Below are positions 22,527 to 33,770 of a DNA stretch of 64,000 nt, one piece after another (position 1 is the stretch's first letter; every line of letters starts with the position of its first letter). The stretch is from NCBI GenBank assembly GCA_022747635.1, contig JAKTNV010000011.1, forward strand, positions 19,307,481-19,371,480, given 5' to 3'. This DNA is from Hetaerina americana. Its lineage: Eukaryota; Arthropoda; Insecta; Odonata; Calopterygidae. The notes beneath the pieces are model-generated. The model did not search any database. It was given only the letters and a program-made list of their open reading frames with translations, and was not told the DNA's origin. Made by a program: the position numbers and the translations under genes.

Positions 22527-22615
22527 TAGGCCCCGCAAACTACCGAGTAGTATGCCATCTGTTTCTACGTAAATGCCCCGCGAGCCACCATAAGGGTATT
22601 TGGCAAACGTCACCA
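22527..22615 (-). mobile_element. CR1/Jockey-type 3' hairpin, degraded
   Basis: ATGCCCCGCGAGCCACCATA, then AAGGGTATTTGGCA, followed by a region near 22725 (CATCTCGGTGGTCGAATC) resembling blocks at 30858 and 59270. Confidence 0.5.
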
Positions 22616-23018
22616 ACCTGTCAATCTCAATTATAAGCACTTCAATCATGCAAGTGAGTGCACGTTAGCTTATTTACGCAATGAATGAAGTCTCTCTCTC
22701 TCTCTTATATTTCATCTCGGTGGTCGAATCTACCTATGTAATATGAGAATATTACTTTTTTCTTATTATGAGAATATTATTCCTTGAGAATCATTCGGCT
22801 TAGAATGCTCTAACATTTCTAAACTTCACTTAAAGCTTCTACGTGCATTCATAACTCTAGTCATGATTGCATACACATTTATTGCTGGTGAGGAAAAATT
22901 AATTTTCCACCATGCAGTGCATTCTATAAAAGGGGATTATTTTAAAAGATTTAAAAAAAATATTTTCTTATGGATTAGTCTTAAAAGACTGACCGTTTCT
23001 GATAGCTAGATAGGCTAT
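22616..23018. other. No feature recognised apart from a (CT)n run
   Basis: Short (CT)n at 22691-22705; otherwise nothing. Confidence 0.4.
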
Positions 23019-23337
23019 TACGATCTTTCCGGGGATCGGGATTGATGCGGTGGTTATCGTAGTATTTTCCCACCCAGAGGGTCCGGGTTCAAATCCCGGC
23101 GGTGTTGAATATTTATTCAGTGGAATCTCGATCCCTACTTGAGTTGCTTTGTGGAGAGCACTTTGAGTGAGTACGCCGCCCGTCGGATGGGACGTTAAAC
23201 TGCGCACCCCTTGGCGCCTTTCGTAAAAAGTAGGCTAATGCCGACGTCGGGTTTCTCTCTACCCTTCAACCTTTCCTGTCCATCCCCTATGGCAGCAGTC
23301 GGTCGCCTCCCCTAAATACTACTACTACGATCTTTCC
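23019..23337 (+). mobile_element. SINE-B, complete, with 12-bp target-site duplication
   Basis: TACGATCTTTCC occurs at 23019-23030 and again at 23326-23337, bracketing a 295-base body. The body has a tRNA-like head with the T-arm GGGTTCAAATCCCGG (B box), a central block CCGTCGGATGGGACGTTAAA, then CCCCTTGGCGCCTTTCGT and GGCTAATGCCGACGTCGGG, and a (TAC) tail. The GGATGGGACGTTAAA block resembles central domains of widely distributed invertebrate SINE superfamilies; I am recalling this, not matching it. Exact duplications mean a fairly recent insertion. Confidence 0.9.
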
Positions 23338-24660
23338 TCAGGTTTATTAGTATAAAATAAGCTTTTGGACGTTAGTCTGTTTTTCCATCTTCACTGAATT
23401 CGACCTTCGTATTGGTCGATCAGTTTGCTGGCTAACCTATTCTACAACTCTTTCAGAAATAACCAAACTCTTTGACTTCTTGAACTAATAAACAAACAGG
23501 CTAATGTGTGTGTGCGTGTGGATTTCCAAACCCGTAATTTTTTTTTTCAAGAGACGGTGTGATGCGGTATCGCTCTAAACGAATAAACCAACAGACTATG
23601 AACACCGTACGAAATGAAAAAAAAATTTTTTCCTCGAGGATGTTAACTCCAGTTCGTGGGTTAATAAACTCATAAATATGCGTGGAGATAGAAAATGTCA
23701 CCTCGAGCTACGAAAGTTACACCAAATAGTGTTCCGGATCGCGGGGAAGATATATAGAAAAGAATAGGTCCGCCGAACAGAACAATGGCCCGTGACATAA
23801 TGGGATATTTTGAAGCGACAACGGTCCCAAAGCATTGTCAGCGGGAACGGACATTATTGTGAGGGGGAGGTCACAACAATGGGGAAACTGGATTGGGAGG
23901 GACCTGAGGAACAATGAGCGTCAAGAAAACGAAGGACTTGTTGAGAATATTGGGGAACGAAAAAGAGATACAAATAGCCCTTTCCGGTATGTGTGTGTGT
24001 GACATGGTATGGGGAAGGCCACTTTACCAGTACGTGAGCGAATGTCACCGGTAGGCATTTGTCAGTTAGATGGGGTAGCGTGGTAAGCCCGTGCAGTGAT
24101 ACAAATCAGAGGTCATAAACTCAGACCCTCGATCCGAATCAGGTCCGCGCGAGGTCGATTCGTTTTTGTTCTTGCGCGCTTCGTGAGGTTTGTGAATGCC
24201 TCCGATCTCGCACTGCGGCGCGCGTGTTATTGCGCCGCTTGTTTTTTTTTAACTTTTATTTTAAAAAATTGGTTCGATATTGCCCTTAGGATGTCGAATG
24301 CGGATGACACGGGTGATTAATCACCCGAGTGACGAAACGAAAAAAACTATTAGAGAATTCGATCATGTTTATCTTTTGTTTTTTCAAGATGAAGGCTAGA
24401 TATTTGATTGGTGCGGATAACTTTTGATTTTCTTAGTTAAGGTGATTATATATGAGCTTAGAAAAACGTGTGACACGTCCTTAATTTTTTTTAAGAAATA
24501 TTATTGAGTGTTATCCACAGGTATTTTCAATTATATTCATATGAAAGGTCAATTGATCTCAGCAATTAACTTGGCAACGCAGCTGATTATCACGTTTGTC
24601 CGTCTCTTGTTACAGCAACAAAGTTTACCATATGTTGTTGATATTTGATGCGGAATTGAT
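23338..24660. other. Intergenic DNA; CpG-rich patch at 24115-24245
   Basis: The CpG patch includes GTCCGCGCGAGG and CTGCGGCGCGCGTG. A 74-codon open frame covers it without a recognisable domain. Confidence 0.35.
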
Positions 24661-24664
24661 ATAT

Positions 24665-24895
24665 ATCTATTTTTTCGAGAAAGAACGCTTTTCAATGACG
24701 ACACAAATATATAAAAACTTTGATTGGAACATTTACGCGCAGAAACACAGGGACAGGATGCTCACTCACTAGTTGACATTTCAAAGATCTCGATCTTCAG
24801 AAGATGACAGGCCCTGCCGTCGAAACGTCAACTAGATATGCGAGTGTCCTTTCACTGTGTTTCTGTGTATTGATGTTTTAATCAAAGTTTATATA
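24665..24895. mobile_element. Penelope-type terminal inverted repeat (head-to-head pair)
   Basis: The left part (ATATATAAAAACTTTGATTG, CAGAAACACAGGGACAGGAT, ACTAGTTGACA) is repeated in reverse complement on the right (TGTCAACTAG equivalent, GTGTCCTTTCACTGTGTTTC, TTAATCAAAGTTTATATATG). The centre holds GATGACAGGCCCTGCCGTCG followed by AAACGTC. Same design as at 57.7 kb, more diverged. Confidence 0.6.
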
Positions 24896-25029
24896 TGTAT
24901 ATATATATATAATATTTATATATACATACATATATATACATACATACATATATATTTATATATATATTACATACATTCATATATTATTATTATTATTATT
25001 ATGTAATCTACCGGTTAAGGTAGGTTTTT

Positions 25030-25111
<82 letters not shown>
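24895..25111. repeat. (AT)n microsatellites around a 30-bp RTE 3' tip
   Basis: Two TA arrays (24895-24970 and 25034-25111) flank ATTATTATTATTATG and GTAATCTACCGGTTAAGGTA (25003 onward), the minus-orientation RTE terminus with its (TAA) tail. The RTE insertion is truncated to about 30 bases. Confidence 0.85.
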
Positions 25112-25113
<2 letters not shown>

Positions 25114-25239
25114 TTGATTGGTATTATATCTATTTAAAGTTATGTTTTCGGGTGTACTTCGTGGCTGTTAGTAGCGCGTGAGGACTTCGTCTTACTCCAC
25201 CCATTTATTTCTTAGTATCTTGATAGGTGAGTAATTTGG

Positions 25240-25512
25240 TAAAGGTAGGATGTTAAAAGGATGGTGAAAGTGTGGAGAAAAACTGGATTTTGGCTTTGGC
25301 CCACTCATTTAAAGAAATGCCAAGGGGTCACACATTTTTAACGTCCCATCCGATGTACGGTGTACTCAAATGAAAGCGCTCTTCTCATATCACCCCATAT
25401 CCTTCTGAAAAATTCTGTAACCCCCAGGGATACAAACCCGAGCCTTCGGGAAGGGAAGCCGATACAGTAAACACCCCCATCCTGATACCCATTAATCACC
25501 AGATTTGGAAGA
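25240..25512 (-). mobile_element. SINE-B, older minus-strand copy
   Basis: Minus-strand reading has a tRNA-like head (TGGGTATCAGGATGGGGGTG, then CTCGGGTTTGTATCC), the diagnostic ATCGGATGGGACGTTAAA at about 25348, and CCCCTTGGCATTTC with a degraded GGCCAAAGCC counterpart. About one base in four or five differs from the copy at 23031. Confidence 0.7.
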
Positions 25513-25589
25513 TAACTTCGCAATCTAAAGGGTCTGATCTAGATAGTGTCGATCGACATTAACTGGAAGCGGGTCTCTTCAGCGATGAT

Positions 25590-25740
25590 GTTCAAGTGTA
25601 TCAATAGCCTCATCATTCTACTGATGGAGAGATTATGAAAATAATATTAGAGAGGTCAAGTGTAGAACGGACAGTTTTAAGATGACATTTGTCTCACGAA
25701 CGATAAGGGATCTGAATGACTACAAACGACGTTGAGGAAA
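25590..25740 (+). mobile_element. CR1/Jockey-type LINE, extreme C-terminus
   Basis: One frame reads TDSFKMTFVSRTIRDLNDYK, matching the SFxPRTIRDWNxLP motif that ends ORF2 in this group. The neighbouring 26517-26702 minus-strand block carries the same motif. Confidence 0.55.
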
Positions 25741-25847
25741 AATATTTTGACTTGTCTGGCTGTCAAACGTTTAAGTCACTGTTTTGGATGGGCAAAGACT
25801 GATAAGCGATGCATGTATTCGCATCGCCCCAAAATACTTGAAATCCC

Positions 25848-26085
25848 TTACTGCAACAAACCTTCATCAATTCCACATACTCCTCTCCTTCTTACATTCC
25901 GTTCAACGTGCTTATCTTATTCCTGCCCCTTACTCGTTTGCCTAAGTTCTCCCTTCTGTCAGAATCTTCTACATTCCATAGCTAATCAAAATGCCGTGCA
26001 TTCAACTTTCCGGCGTCCCTAAGATAGCTCCCAGCAAATCCCTCTGCTCTGTCCCACCATATCTAGTACTTCCTCGTTTGTTTTC
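25848..26085 (-). mobile_element. RTE LINE 3' coding fragment
   Basis: The reverse complement aligns with 56890-57075 of the LINE: ATTCCGTTCAACGTGCTTAT, CTCGTTTGCCTAA, TCTTCTACATTCCA and CACCATATCTAGTACTTCCT are direct counterparts of ORF segments. Frame not preserved. Confidence 0.7.
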
Positions 26086-26516
26086 CTTTCCATAGGGGAA
26101 ATATTTTTATTTTTAAATTCTAATAATCCTAGAAGGTTGTTATTATATTATTATGCCATTATTTCACTGCTCCTCTTGGTACTAGGAGCTCTTTTCTTCT
26201 ACGCAAAAAAGTATTTTAACCTTAGATACCATAGGTCATGTAGCTGAAGTTCACATTACTTTGATTTTATGAAATGTTTTGATAAGTTCTTGGTAATTAA
26301 TATTTTACTCGAGGACGCAAAAGTGGGCCTTTACTCAAATAAAGTGGACCTTGATAATTATAGGAACATGCACTACGGTATTTAAGTGGATGCATTTCTC
26401 TACGCATATGAGATGAGTTATTGGTTACAAGAACGACGATAAACTAAGGTTAGAAGAGATAATTACAATATACTCGTACATGGCTGCATAGAATGTAAAA
26501 AGAAAAATACTTTCCT
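26086..26516. other. No feature recognised
   Basis: AT-rich, nothing assignable. Confidence 0.4.
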
Positions 26517-26702
26517 CTATAATCGCAGTGGTTTACGTTTTTTGAGATCCCTTATCGTTTTTGGCAAAATTGACCTCTTAAATCCCTCTTTTCTACACCT
26601 TCTCTTATCGGAATGATCTCTCCTATCCTTGCACGATTGGGGTAATAATGTATTTCCAACATCATTGCTGAAGAGACCTGCTCCTGATTTCTGCGAATTC
26701 AA
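26517..26702 (-). mobile_element. CR1/Jockey-type LINE C-terminal remnant
   Basis: A 61-codon minus frame ends KRSILPKTIRDLKKRKPLRL, the counterpart of SFFPRTIRDWNxLP. A terminal stop follows. It is isolated from other RT sequence. Confidence 0.5.
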
Positions 26703-26884
26703 ATGGTCGTCGGAATAAGCAGTAAGCCGTAAAACTAATGCGTTCTACGTATATATGATAGATTTCTCACGTCTCAGTATCATGTTGCCCCATTAGTAAC
26801 ACGCCACTTAACAGGATTGAAACATTGGCACAAAATTTTCTAAAACAAAAGACTAAACATTCCTTGCTTTCTATCCATTATCTA

Positions 26885-27300
26885 TCCACACTGTATTCCG
26901 CAAGCCTCCCAGGAGACGTATGGCATGGGGTGTTAGACCACCTAGTTTCGGTGACAGAATGGACAATTCCTCGAGGTTATTTGTGGGCAGGTAGGTTTGT
27001 CGTTGTTTAGAATTATTTCTTGTGTGTCATGATCCGATTCGAGTGTCCCGTGCCTTTCTAATTTTTCCTTATTCTCATCTTCATCCTTTGTACTTGGAGG
27101 GACTCGCATCCTTGTTCCTCTATTAACCGCGTTACTTTCGATTTGTTACGGTTAACATGCCTTCACAAACATAGCGGCCTTTTATCTTTCTACCTTTTCC
27201 ATCTCATTTTCATCAAAGTCTTTTCCGAAGGGTCCCAAGTGCTAACCGCGTAATCCAATTGTGACCTCTTCAGCGCAAACGAACACCTCTCCCTTACTTT
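26885..27300 (-). mobile_element. CR1/Jockey-type LINE fragment with 3' hairpin remnant
   Basis: Minus-strand translation gives LDYAVSTWDPSEKDF near 27270-27220, DENEMEKVER near 27200, and VTRLIEEQGCESLQVQRMKM near 27130-27080. These are the LEYAxxxWDP, LExVQR and LxxLxWxxLxxRR blocks in the right order. Further 3' lies TCCGCAAGCCTCCCAGGAGA with GGCATGGGGTGTTAG, the hairpin remnant. Many frameshifts. Confidence 0.6.
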
Positions 27301-27489
27301 CTCATCATTTTTTCCTATTTCGTCACATTATTCCGAGTTTCTTTCAGGTTATTTCTGCGACGAAGGCTAAAAAGCTCATCCAGGCTCCGTAGATGTTTTT
27401 TTATTAATTCTTTAGAATATTTTAGGATCTCACAGTCTCCCTTCCCTCCAGTAGTCTGGGTGGATCATCTTAACTTCTCTTTTTCACTG

Positions 27490-27560
27490 CATTCCTGGTG
27501 AGGATTCACCCCCTGCCACAGACCTAAACGGTGGTTTGCGCGATATCTTCAGATGTAGGC
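27490..27560 (+). mobile_element. CR1/Jockey-type 3' hairpin remnant
   Basis: TCACCCCCTGCCACAGACCT, a loop with GGTGGTTTGCGCG, and AGATGTAGGCAT as a worn GTAGAT tail. Confidence 0.45.
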
Positions 27561-28290
27561 ATTCAAAAAGTTGAATCATCTATTGTTTTGCTTCGTCCAC
27601 AGAGTTGAACATGTTTTATTTAGATTTATGCTGCCATGGAATATTCCTGACCTGGAAAAAAGATGAAACTTAAGAATAGTCAAGCCTTGTCGCGTAATCG
27701 TCCTCCATGGAAAAAATTACATTTTTTGATGCCCTATGTTCCTTCTAATTTTTTTCGTTGGACGTCGCGAACCAGCAACTGGTAGCAAGGTGCATTAGAT
27801 CTTCATGAATACCCCGGGATACAGCAAAAGGTGTATGACAGGGGTGTAAGAAGAGGTGGTATGGGTAAGAGATAAGGGAGGGTATGTGAGAGGAAAGGAA
27901 AAGGAAAGAAATAATCACCAAAAACCTCAAATAAGGTACAAATTTATAAATATGCTGGCCGAAGACTTAGTTCAAAACAATAGCTAATATCACCCAATAC
28001 AATCCTTTGTTATGTGAGAGAGGACGGAATAAAAATGAACCACAACCATTTCTACGACAGATCTCCAACATACCAAGACTGGTCATGCAAAACTAGCAAG
28101 TGAAAAGGGGATGTTACATTACAAGGTAAAGTGTTAAAAGGTAGCTTTCCGAGGAGGTTAATAATAATGTGCTGTACCTCTTCAACCATTTATAACACCG
28201 ATATCCATATTTTATCATGGTCATTTTGAAATAATTAAGACTGCATAGGAAAGAAGCACAAATTCTATTTTAGAATGATAACATAATAAT
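27561..28290. other. No feature recognised
   Basis: Nothing assignable. Confidence 0.4.
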
Positions 28291-28520
28291 CGCGGACGTG
28301 GTAGTCCAGTGGGTGGAGCGCTAGGCTGCTGACCGAGGGAATACGGATTCGATTCCAGTTGACACCTGGACACCTAGGTGTCTTCAGCTGCACCCAAGCT
28401 GTGTTATTTCTCGGGAAACATCTTCCTGGGAAACCATAACCGGCACAGGGAAAGGAACTGGCCTCCCTGATGTGTGAATTACACACACGCACACGTGAGC
28501 TCTATCCTCCGTCTATAAAA
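28291..28520 (+). mobile_element. SINE-A copy with tRNA-like head
   Basis: Plus orientation: GTGGTAGTCCAGTGGGTGGA (A-box region), GGATTCGATTCC (B box), then AGCTGCACCCAAGCTGTGTT and GGCACAGGGAAAGGAACTGG in family order. It loses similarity after the ACACAC region, so the 3' tail is missing. Confidence 0.8.
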
Positions 28521-29139
28521 TAAACTTTGGCGTTGATATCTGTGGTGTTTTTAACAAAAAACAAAAAAAAACCCGAATGGTCTTAGCACTAGGTACAACC
28601 ACTTCGCATGACTGCAGCTCGTATTAACAAGGGCTTAAATAAATGAGCCTGCCTAAGAAAGGCCATGGTATTTAATATTCACTCCTACGTGCTCAGGATT
28701 ATGAAATCGCTTCCGACTTAATATTCGCACTCGCATTGTGAACACCAATTGAGCATTTCAATTTCGCCACACGACGTTTCCGACACACTAAGAGTAACAA
28801 AAGGTATTTTGAAGTCCATTCACCTACTTAACATGCTTTGAGACAGCTAAGCGTCATTGTCTCTTCCGGCACTACTGCCAATCGCTCGGCAATTCTTAGA
28901 GCAAATAGAATCGAATGAACCAAATAGTCGAAATACTTATTCGCAAACGGAATATATCGGATCGATCGACAATCGCGAGAAAAATGATTTTAGGAAACCA
29001 TTCGTTCAAATCTAATGAACATTATCGATTTTGTGAAATTTCATTTGGAACCGTTATCAGGCAAATATTTTTAGGACTAAACAATGAGAACGGAAATGCC
29101 AAATAAATCGCAAAATAAATGAATAGGCAAGCATCAGAT
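28521..29139. other. No feature recognised
   Basis: One open frame of 63 codons at 28915 without any domain. Confidence 0.4.
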
Positions 29140-29470
29140 AAATGTTCATGGAGAGGGTTATCCCTAATCTATCCGATGTGTTCATATTTTCTACATTTTC
29201 TACATAAATACCTCGCGATCCATCAAAATGGTGTGTGGCATGGGTTGCAAGCACCAGGTTGTAAGGGATTACAGAGGATATGAAGAAGCAGGATAAAGTA
29301 GATACTTGTTTATGGAGGGGGTTATCCCTAATCTATCCGATGTAATCATATATTCTACATTTTCTATATAAATATCTCGCCATCCATCAAAAAGGTGTGT
29401 GGCAGGGGTTGCAAGCACCAGGATGTAAGGGATTAGAGAGGATATGAAGGAGCAGGGCAAAGTATTCATA
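29140..29470 (-). repeat. Tandem dimer (164-bp period) of a CR1-type 3' end
   Basis: GAGGGTTATCCCTAATCTAT and its near-copy start at about 29152 and 29317, and the rest follows with few differences. Each unit includes TACCTCGCGATCCATCAAAA and GTGTGTGGCATGGG or GTGTGTGGCAGGGG, the 3' hairpin in minus orientation, plus GGATATGAAGAAGCAGG. Confidence 0.85.
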
Positions 29471-30001
29471 AATAAATTTCAAGTAACGTGCAAATTTTTG
29501 CACATATTCTATTTACAACATAAAGTCTGGGTTAATTATGAAAAAATATCATTTGAAATCCGTCAAACGAGTGTCTGTAGTTTCATTTAAGTGTTGAAGT
29601 TCGGCGTGAAAATTCGTTCAATTCGAAAATTATTGTACCTACTGCTGTTTACTTTTCACTCACACACATTACTAGTAATTCGTTAACATACTTCCAGGAG
29701 TAAATAACTGGAACAAAGACTACTTATCAATTGAATCATGCCTATTTAGACTTTGTATAACTTCGTTACTACTGTATAACATATCCGATGAAGGATGGAT
29801 ATGGAAGCCTTGAGCTATTCATTATGAATGACAATGAATGAATAACCGAATGGAAGGAGCAACGAAAGATTCTGAGGGACAAATAGGTGTTGGCCAGGTA
29901 AAGACTAGGCTGTTAGACGGGAGATCTACGTGGGCGTACAAGGGAGTTGACAGAAATAGAAGAATAAATAAAGGACACAGATCAATCAATCACTCTTCGG
30001 A
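29471..30001. other. No feature recognised
   Basis: AT-rich sequence without assignable features. Confidence 0.4.
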
Positions 30002-30310
30002 ATGAAATCCAATGGAGATATCACATCAAACATTCTCCATGAATGTTCTCGTATACATTTACACAATACTCGGGGAGCCGTCACAATGGTGTGGATAAAT
30101 CTAGTATATGTTGCTGGTATATGGGATCCTCGTGAAGTTGGATCGATTGCCAACTTTGATCACGCGCAGCGTAGAAGAGATATATTTGTACAACGCTGCC
30201 ATTATAAACTGAGAGGCATATCAAGATCATTGAGATGGAGTAGGTTTTTAATCATTCAAGGAGCGAAGGTTAAATTACAGATTAAATCTCTTACATAAAT
30301 TAGAATGAGA
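30002..30310 (+). mobile_element. CR1/Jockey-type LINE fragment
   Basis: An open plus frame reads VAGIWDPREVGSIANFDHAQ and RRRDIFVQRCHYKLRGISRS, matching YAxxxWDPxxxxxIxxLExVQRRAARFV. The frame is open for 98 codons but lacks everything upstream. A hairpin-like block (TCGGGGAGCCGTCACAATGG) sits in the frame's 5' part in the opposite orientation. Confidence 0.55.
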
Positions 30311-30690
30311 TCTGTTGGGCGATGATTTTTGAAATAGTATTATTCCTACGGTAGAAGATCTAATGATGGTAGGACAGAAATGTAAAACATATATATTTAA
30401 GATGTCATTTAAGATCAGAATAATTGCATCCGACCGAGAAAAGAAAACAAACATTTTTCTTTTTGAATTCAAAGTAGCCTAATATGTTGTCATTGTTTTC
30501 ATTAATTTATTTTATTATCCATCATGTAACAAACAGTGCATCTCGTAGACATGGAGATGTATTTCACTTTTAGATACCATTGTAGTGAGTGCATGTACTT
30601 AAAGATATTTTCTCTACTATTTGAATTATTTTACATATTTATTGGTAACTATTATTTCTAAAAGAATTTAATTTTAGAATATTGGTTTGC
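30311..30690. other. No feature recognised
   Basis: Nothing assignable. Confidence 0.4.
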
Positions 30691-30960
30691 AGTTGTTGAA
30701 TCACCATGGGGTTGGCGTCTGGGACGGTTCGGGGATGTGTCGGTGGCTTGTAGGGTACCATACTGTATATATGTACGGTGTATGGCATGGGATATTAGAT
30801 CATCACCATTTTATTTATAAATATGCTCTTTCACATAAATATATATTTCTCATCCCGGTGGAAGAATCTTCCAATATAATTTGGAGCCATAATAATCCCC
30901 ACTTTGATGCCGCATCGTTTTCCTGTAATTTATTTAGGTTATGGCGCCCATTAATTCAGC
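30691..30960 (-). mobile_element. CR1/Jockey-type 3' UTR copy
   Basis: GTGTATGGCATGGGATATTA at 30778 is the worn hairpin; CATCCCGGTGGAAGAATCTT and TATAATTTGGAGCCATAATA at 30851-30895 match 59268-59312. The shared block defines the 3' UTR of the family upstream of the hairpin. Confidence 0.55.
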
Positions 30961-31390
30961 CATGGTGTCGTAAAAGTTTGTCTTGTGTAGCAAAACAGCG
31001 TATATGGAATGAAGTCTTCCAAGTACGCGGAGGGGGAAGTTTTTCTTCCTCCATGCTTGCCCCCAATTCAAGTTATCTCCACCGGTATAAACAGAGGCTG
31101 GCGAGGACTTCACGAAACCGTTCCTTTTTTTTCCTGGTTCCCGCCCCCCCTCCCCTTTTCCCTGCGTCGCATTGTTCATTTGAGTCGCATTCACGAAAGA
31201 GAGGGGAAGAAGTGCAAATTCCCGCCGTGACCACCTGTGGGCCACTTTTGCTTCTTGGCTCCTCCTTGGTCGTGGCGCGGACATTATCGCCTCCTAAAGG
31301 GCTTCCGGCGGGTCTCAACACGGTACATCACGATTCACGTACCCACTGCTCTAATCGCACAAAAGATCTACTCGTAAAATTTTAAGTTAG
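30961..31390. other. GC-rich, low-repeat island
   Basis: C-rich stretches (CCGCCCCCCCTCCCC) and CpGs; a 232-codon frame spans it on the plus strand, but four overlapping frames on both strands argue for composition rather than coding. No domain recognised. Confidence 0.35.
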
Positions 31391-31959
31391 AAAACAAATT
31401 CCGTTCGTTTCATTGTTACACCACCTGCATAGCGAAAAGCGCGGGAAAAACCGCAAATGGAAGTTCGTTTCCACCGACAATCAATAAACCGACAGTTACA
31501 ATTGTCGTCCACGTGAATTGCGCAAAAATCGCTTATGATACTTCATTTTAGTCAACCTTCTTCCATATTGTCGCAAATATTGTACGAAAATGGCTTAGGG
31601 GATTTATAATTCTCAGAGAGAATGGGCCGACGACTAAGGAACTTTGCGTTATGGAGGTATCTTGCAAAACTTCCAGGCTTTCATGCATGGTGACGTGACC
31701 ACAATTCTTAGCGAATTGTGCATTTTGGGTACCTTGGGTCTGCTGTTGAAGGCATGCATGTCTGACCGGGTACTTTAAGGGTGTAGGTGTAGATATTTCT
31801 TAGATTCGTGGTGACTAATCGTGCGAAAAATTTTGAATTAATTAGTACATTCGTATGAATTTATGAGGAAAAATTTTCTCATACTTTGGTAAAAAATTTT
31901 ACTTATTCACCCCTTTGGAGAATAATCCTGACTTAAATGAAACAGCGCGAAAACTCTGC
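31391..31959. other. No feature recognised
   Basis: Nothing assignable. Confidence 0.4.
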
Positions 31960-32045
31960 TAATAAGCCCGAAGGTTGGTTATGATAGTTTAGGATTGACC
32001 TAGCTCAGAACCAAGCCAAAATGCTTTTGAAATTCACTCATCTAT
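31960..32045 (-). mobile_element. SINE-A 3' remnant
   Basis: TAATAAGCCCGAAGGTTGGT, then ACCAAGCC and AAATTCACTCATC are worn versions of the SINE-A 3' blocks in minus orientation. Confidence 0.5.
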
Positions 32046-32329
32046 ATAAATGTACGTGTATGACCTTGCAAATTACCGATAAGGAATGTGGCATATCCAC
32101 ACACACGCACAGCACACGAACAGACAAAGTCACGCACAATGCATGAGAGACAAGTACAGGAAAAAATTTCGATATGCAAGAAATTAGTAACTACTAATCG
32201 GACTCAAGAGGAATGTACACGTTACCCGGAACTCGAGTTCCTTCTCCCCGCTGGGAAAGGGGGTTATCACCACCGAAAATTCGGAATGAGTGTGAATTTC
32301 TTATTAGTTTGTTTTTTCTTTTGCTCGTT

Positions 32330-32496
<167 letters not shown>

Positions 32497-32659
32497 GATG
32501 GTTTTATTTAAAAAACTGGTTGATGTGAGAAGCAGCTGTTACTGTTTTCAATTGTTTTTGGAAAAATTGAAATCTTAAACCTATCTTTTCTGCGGTCTAT
32601 CTCTCTAATATTGAATGAATGATCATCATGTCTTCCATAGTAATTTAGAATTTTTAATA

Positions 32660-33070
32660 TTTGCTGAATATCTTTGGAAAAATATTCACTCTCAAATTTA
32701 CTCCAGAGATTTTATTTAAAAATTTTTAATCTTCGTTTTTGGAAGGATCCTACCCCAAATCTTTCAGCAATTTGGCGCACTGCTGTCTTTGTGATATAAT
32801 ACTCCTTAGGTAAATCTCGCTCCTCTTCACTGCACGCTATATAACTCTTTTATTAGAAAAACCTCATGAAGATACCGAATACCGACTGCACAATGTAGAT
32901 GAGGTCTAAGCAAGTGGAAAGTACGTTACGTCGCTCTGTCACTTTCTCATCGCCCTTTCCCCAGTGACCAAACTCTTGACAAAACCTAATTTCCGGTTAG
33001 CTTCTACACATATCTGTCTAAAATGTTTAACCCATGAGAGATAATGGGTTAGAGTAAAGTCTAAATGTTT
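32660..33070 (-). mobile_element. CR1/Jockey-type LINE fragment
   Basis: Minus-strand frames give WVKHFRQICVEANRKLGFVK near 33030-32970 (the KHxxxICxKAxRxLGFxxR block). Further 3' they give VRQIAERFGVGSFQKRRLKI near 32795-32735 (LGWxSLxxRRLKARL). Both are in the right order and several frames apart. Confidence 0.6.
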
Positions 33071-33114
33071 TATAGATTCTTCCTTCGTTAGTTCGCTATT
33101 ACGTGTACAATTGC

Positions 33115-33200
33115 TGTAACCTGATGATGACGTTCAACGTCAAAACCTGGGTCGTATTTTTAAATAAAGTGTGTGGAATTACAAACTCAGTAATTTTATT
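33115..33200 (+). mobile_element. Penelope-type terminal remnant with hairpin
   Basis: CTGATGATGACGTTCAACGT followed by CAAAACCTGGGTCG has the same layout as the hairpin near 47150 (CTGANGA, one base, stem, AAAC, GTC). A poly(A) signal AATAAA follows at about 33164. Confidence 0.5.
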
Positions 33201-33469
33201 TCATTTCAATGCTGTAAGCAGCTTTGGGACAGCGTTTCCAGTTGTTAAAAGGAAAACATTTTTTTAAAGATTTTAATCCTAATTTCCACCATTCCTGAAT
33301 TGCCCCAAGGTCATTAGCCAACGCATCTCGATCAGACATGCTGCCGATATCCCTATCCTTATACACTAATATAAATATTTAGTAATTAATCAAAATGTAA
33401 TCGCGATTGTTTCTGCATTATTTTATTCTACGGGTATTTCACATTCGTTGGAAACGACTTTGCCTTTAT

Positions 33470-33705
33470 GGTATGGGATGTTGAAGACTGTGGTTTAGAG
33501 GGGAGGACATAAAGCAAAGAGTGTAAGAAAAGGATATTGGACGGGATGAAAGAAGGAAGGAATTGCACATGTGGAATTGTAGAAGTGTTTAATATAGAGT
33601 ATGGTGTCTGGTTGTACTTTTTGGACAGAGCTAGGAAGTGTAGCAATGAGTCTTATGTACATCAAAAACCTACCTTAAAATGTAGACTACCAATAATAGT
33701 AATAA
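33470..33705 (+). mobile_element. RTE LINE 3' end
   Basis: GATGTTGAAGACTGTGGTTT, ATTGGACGGGATGAAAGAAG and ACATCAAAAACCTACCTTAA align with the last 200 bases of the RTE at 57 kb. The tail is a short imperfect TAA repeat at 33690-33706. Confidence 0.75.
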
Positions 33706-33770
33706 TGAAAACAATTTTAATAAGTAAGAACTATATGCAATGCAACAATTTCAGAGTGTAAATATTAGTC

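Noticed and set aside
29140..29470. CRISPR array
   Set aside because: Only two long units of 164 bp without spacers, and they match a LINE 3' end.
30687..31385. 232-codon frame
   Set aside because: Its first third lies in a CR1-type 3' UTR remnant and the rest in a GC island with competing frames; not a plausible gene.
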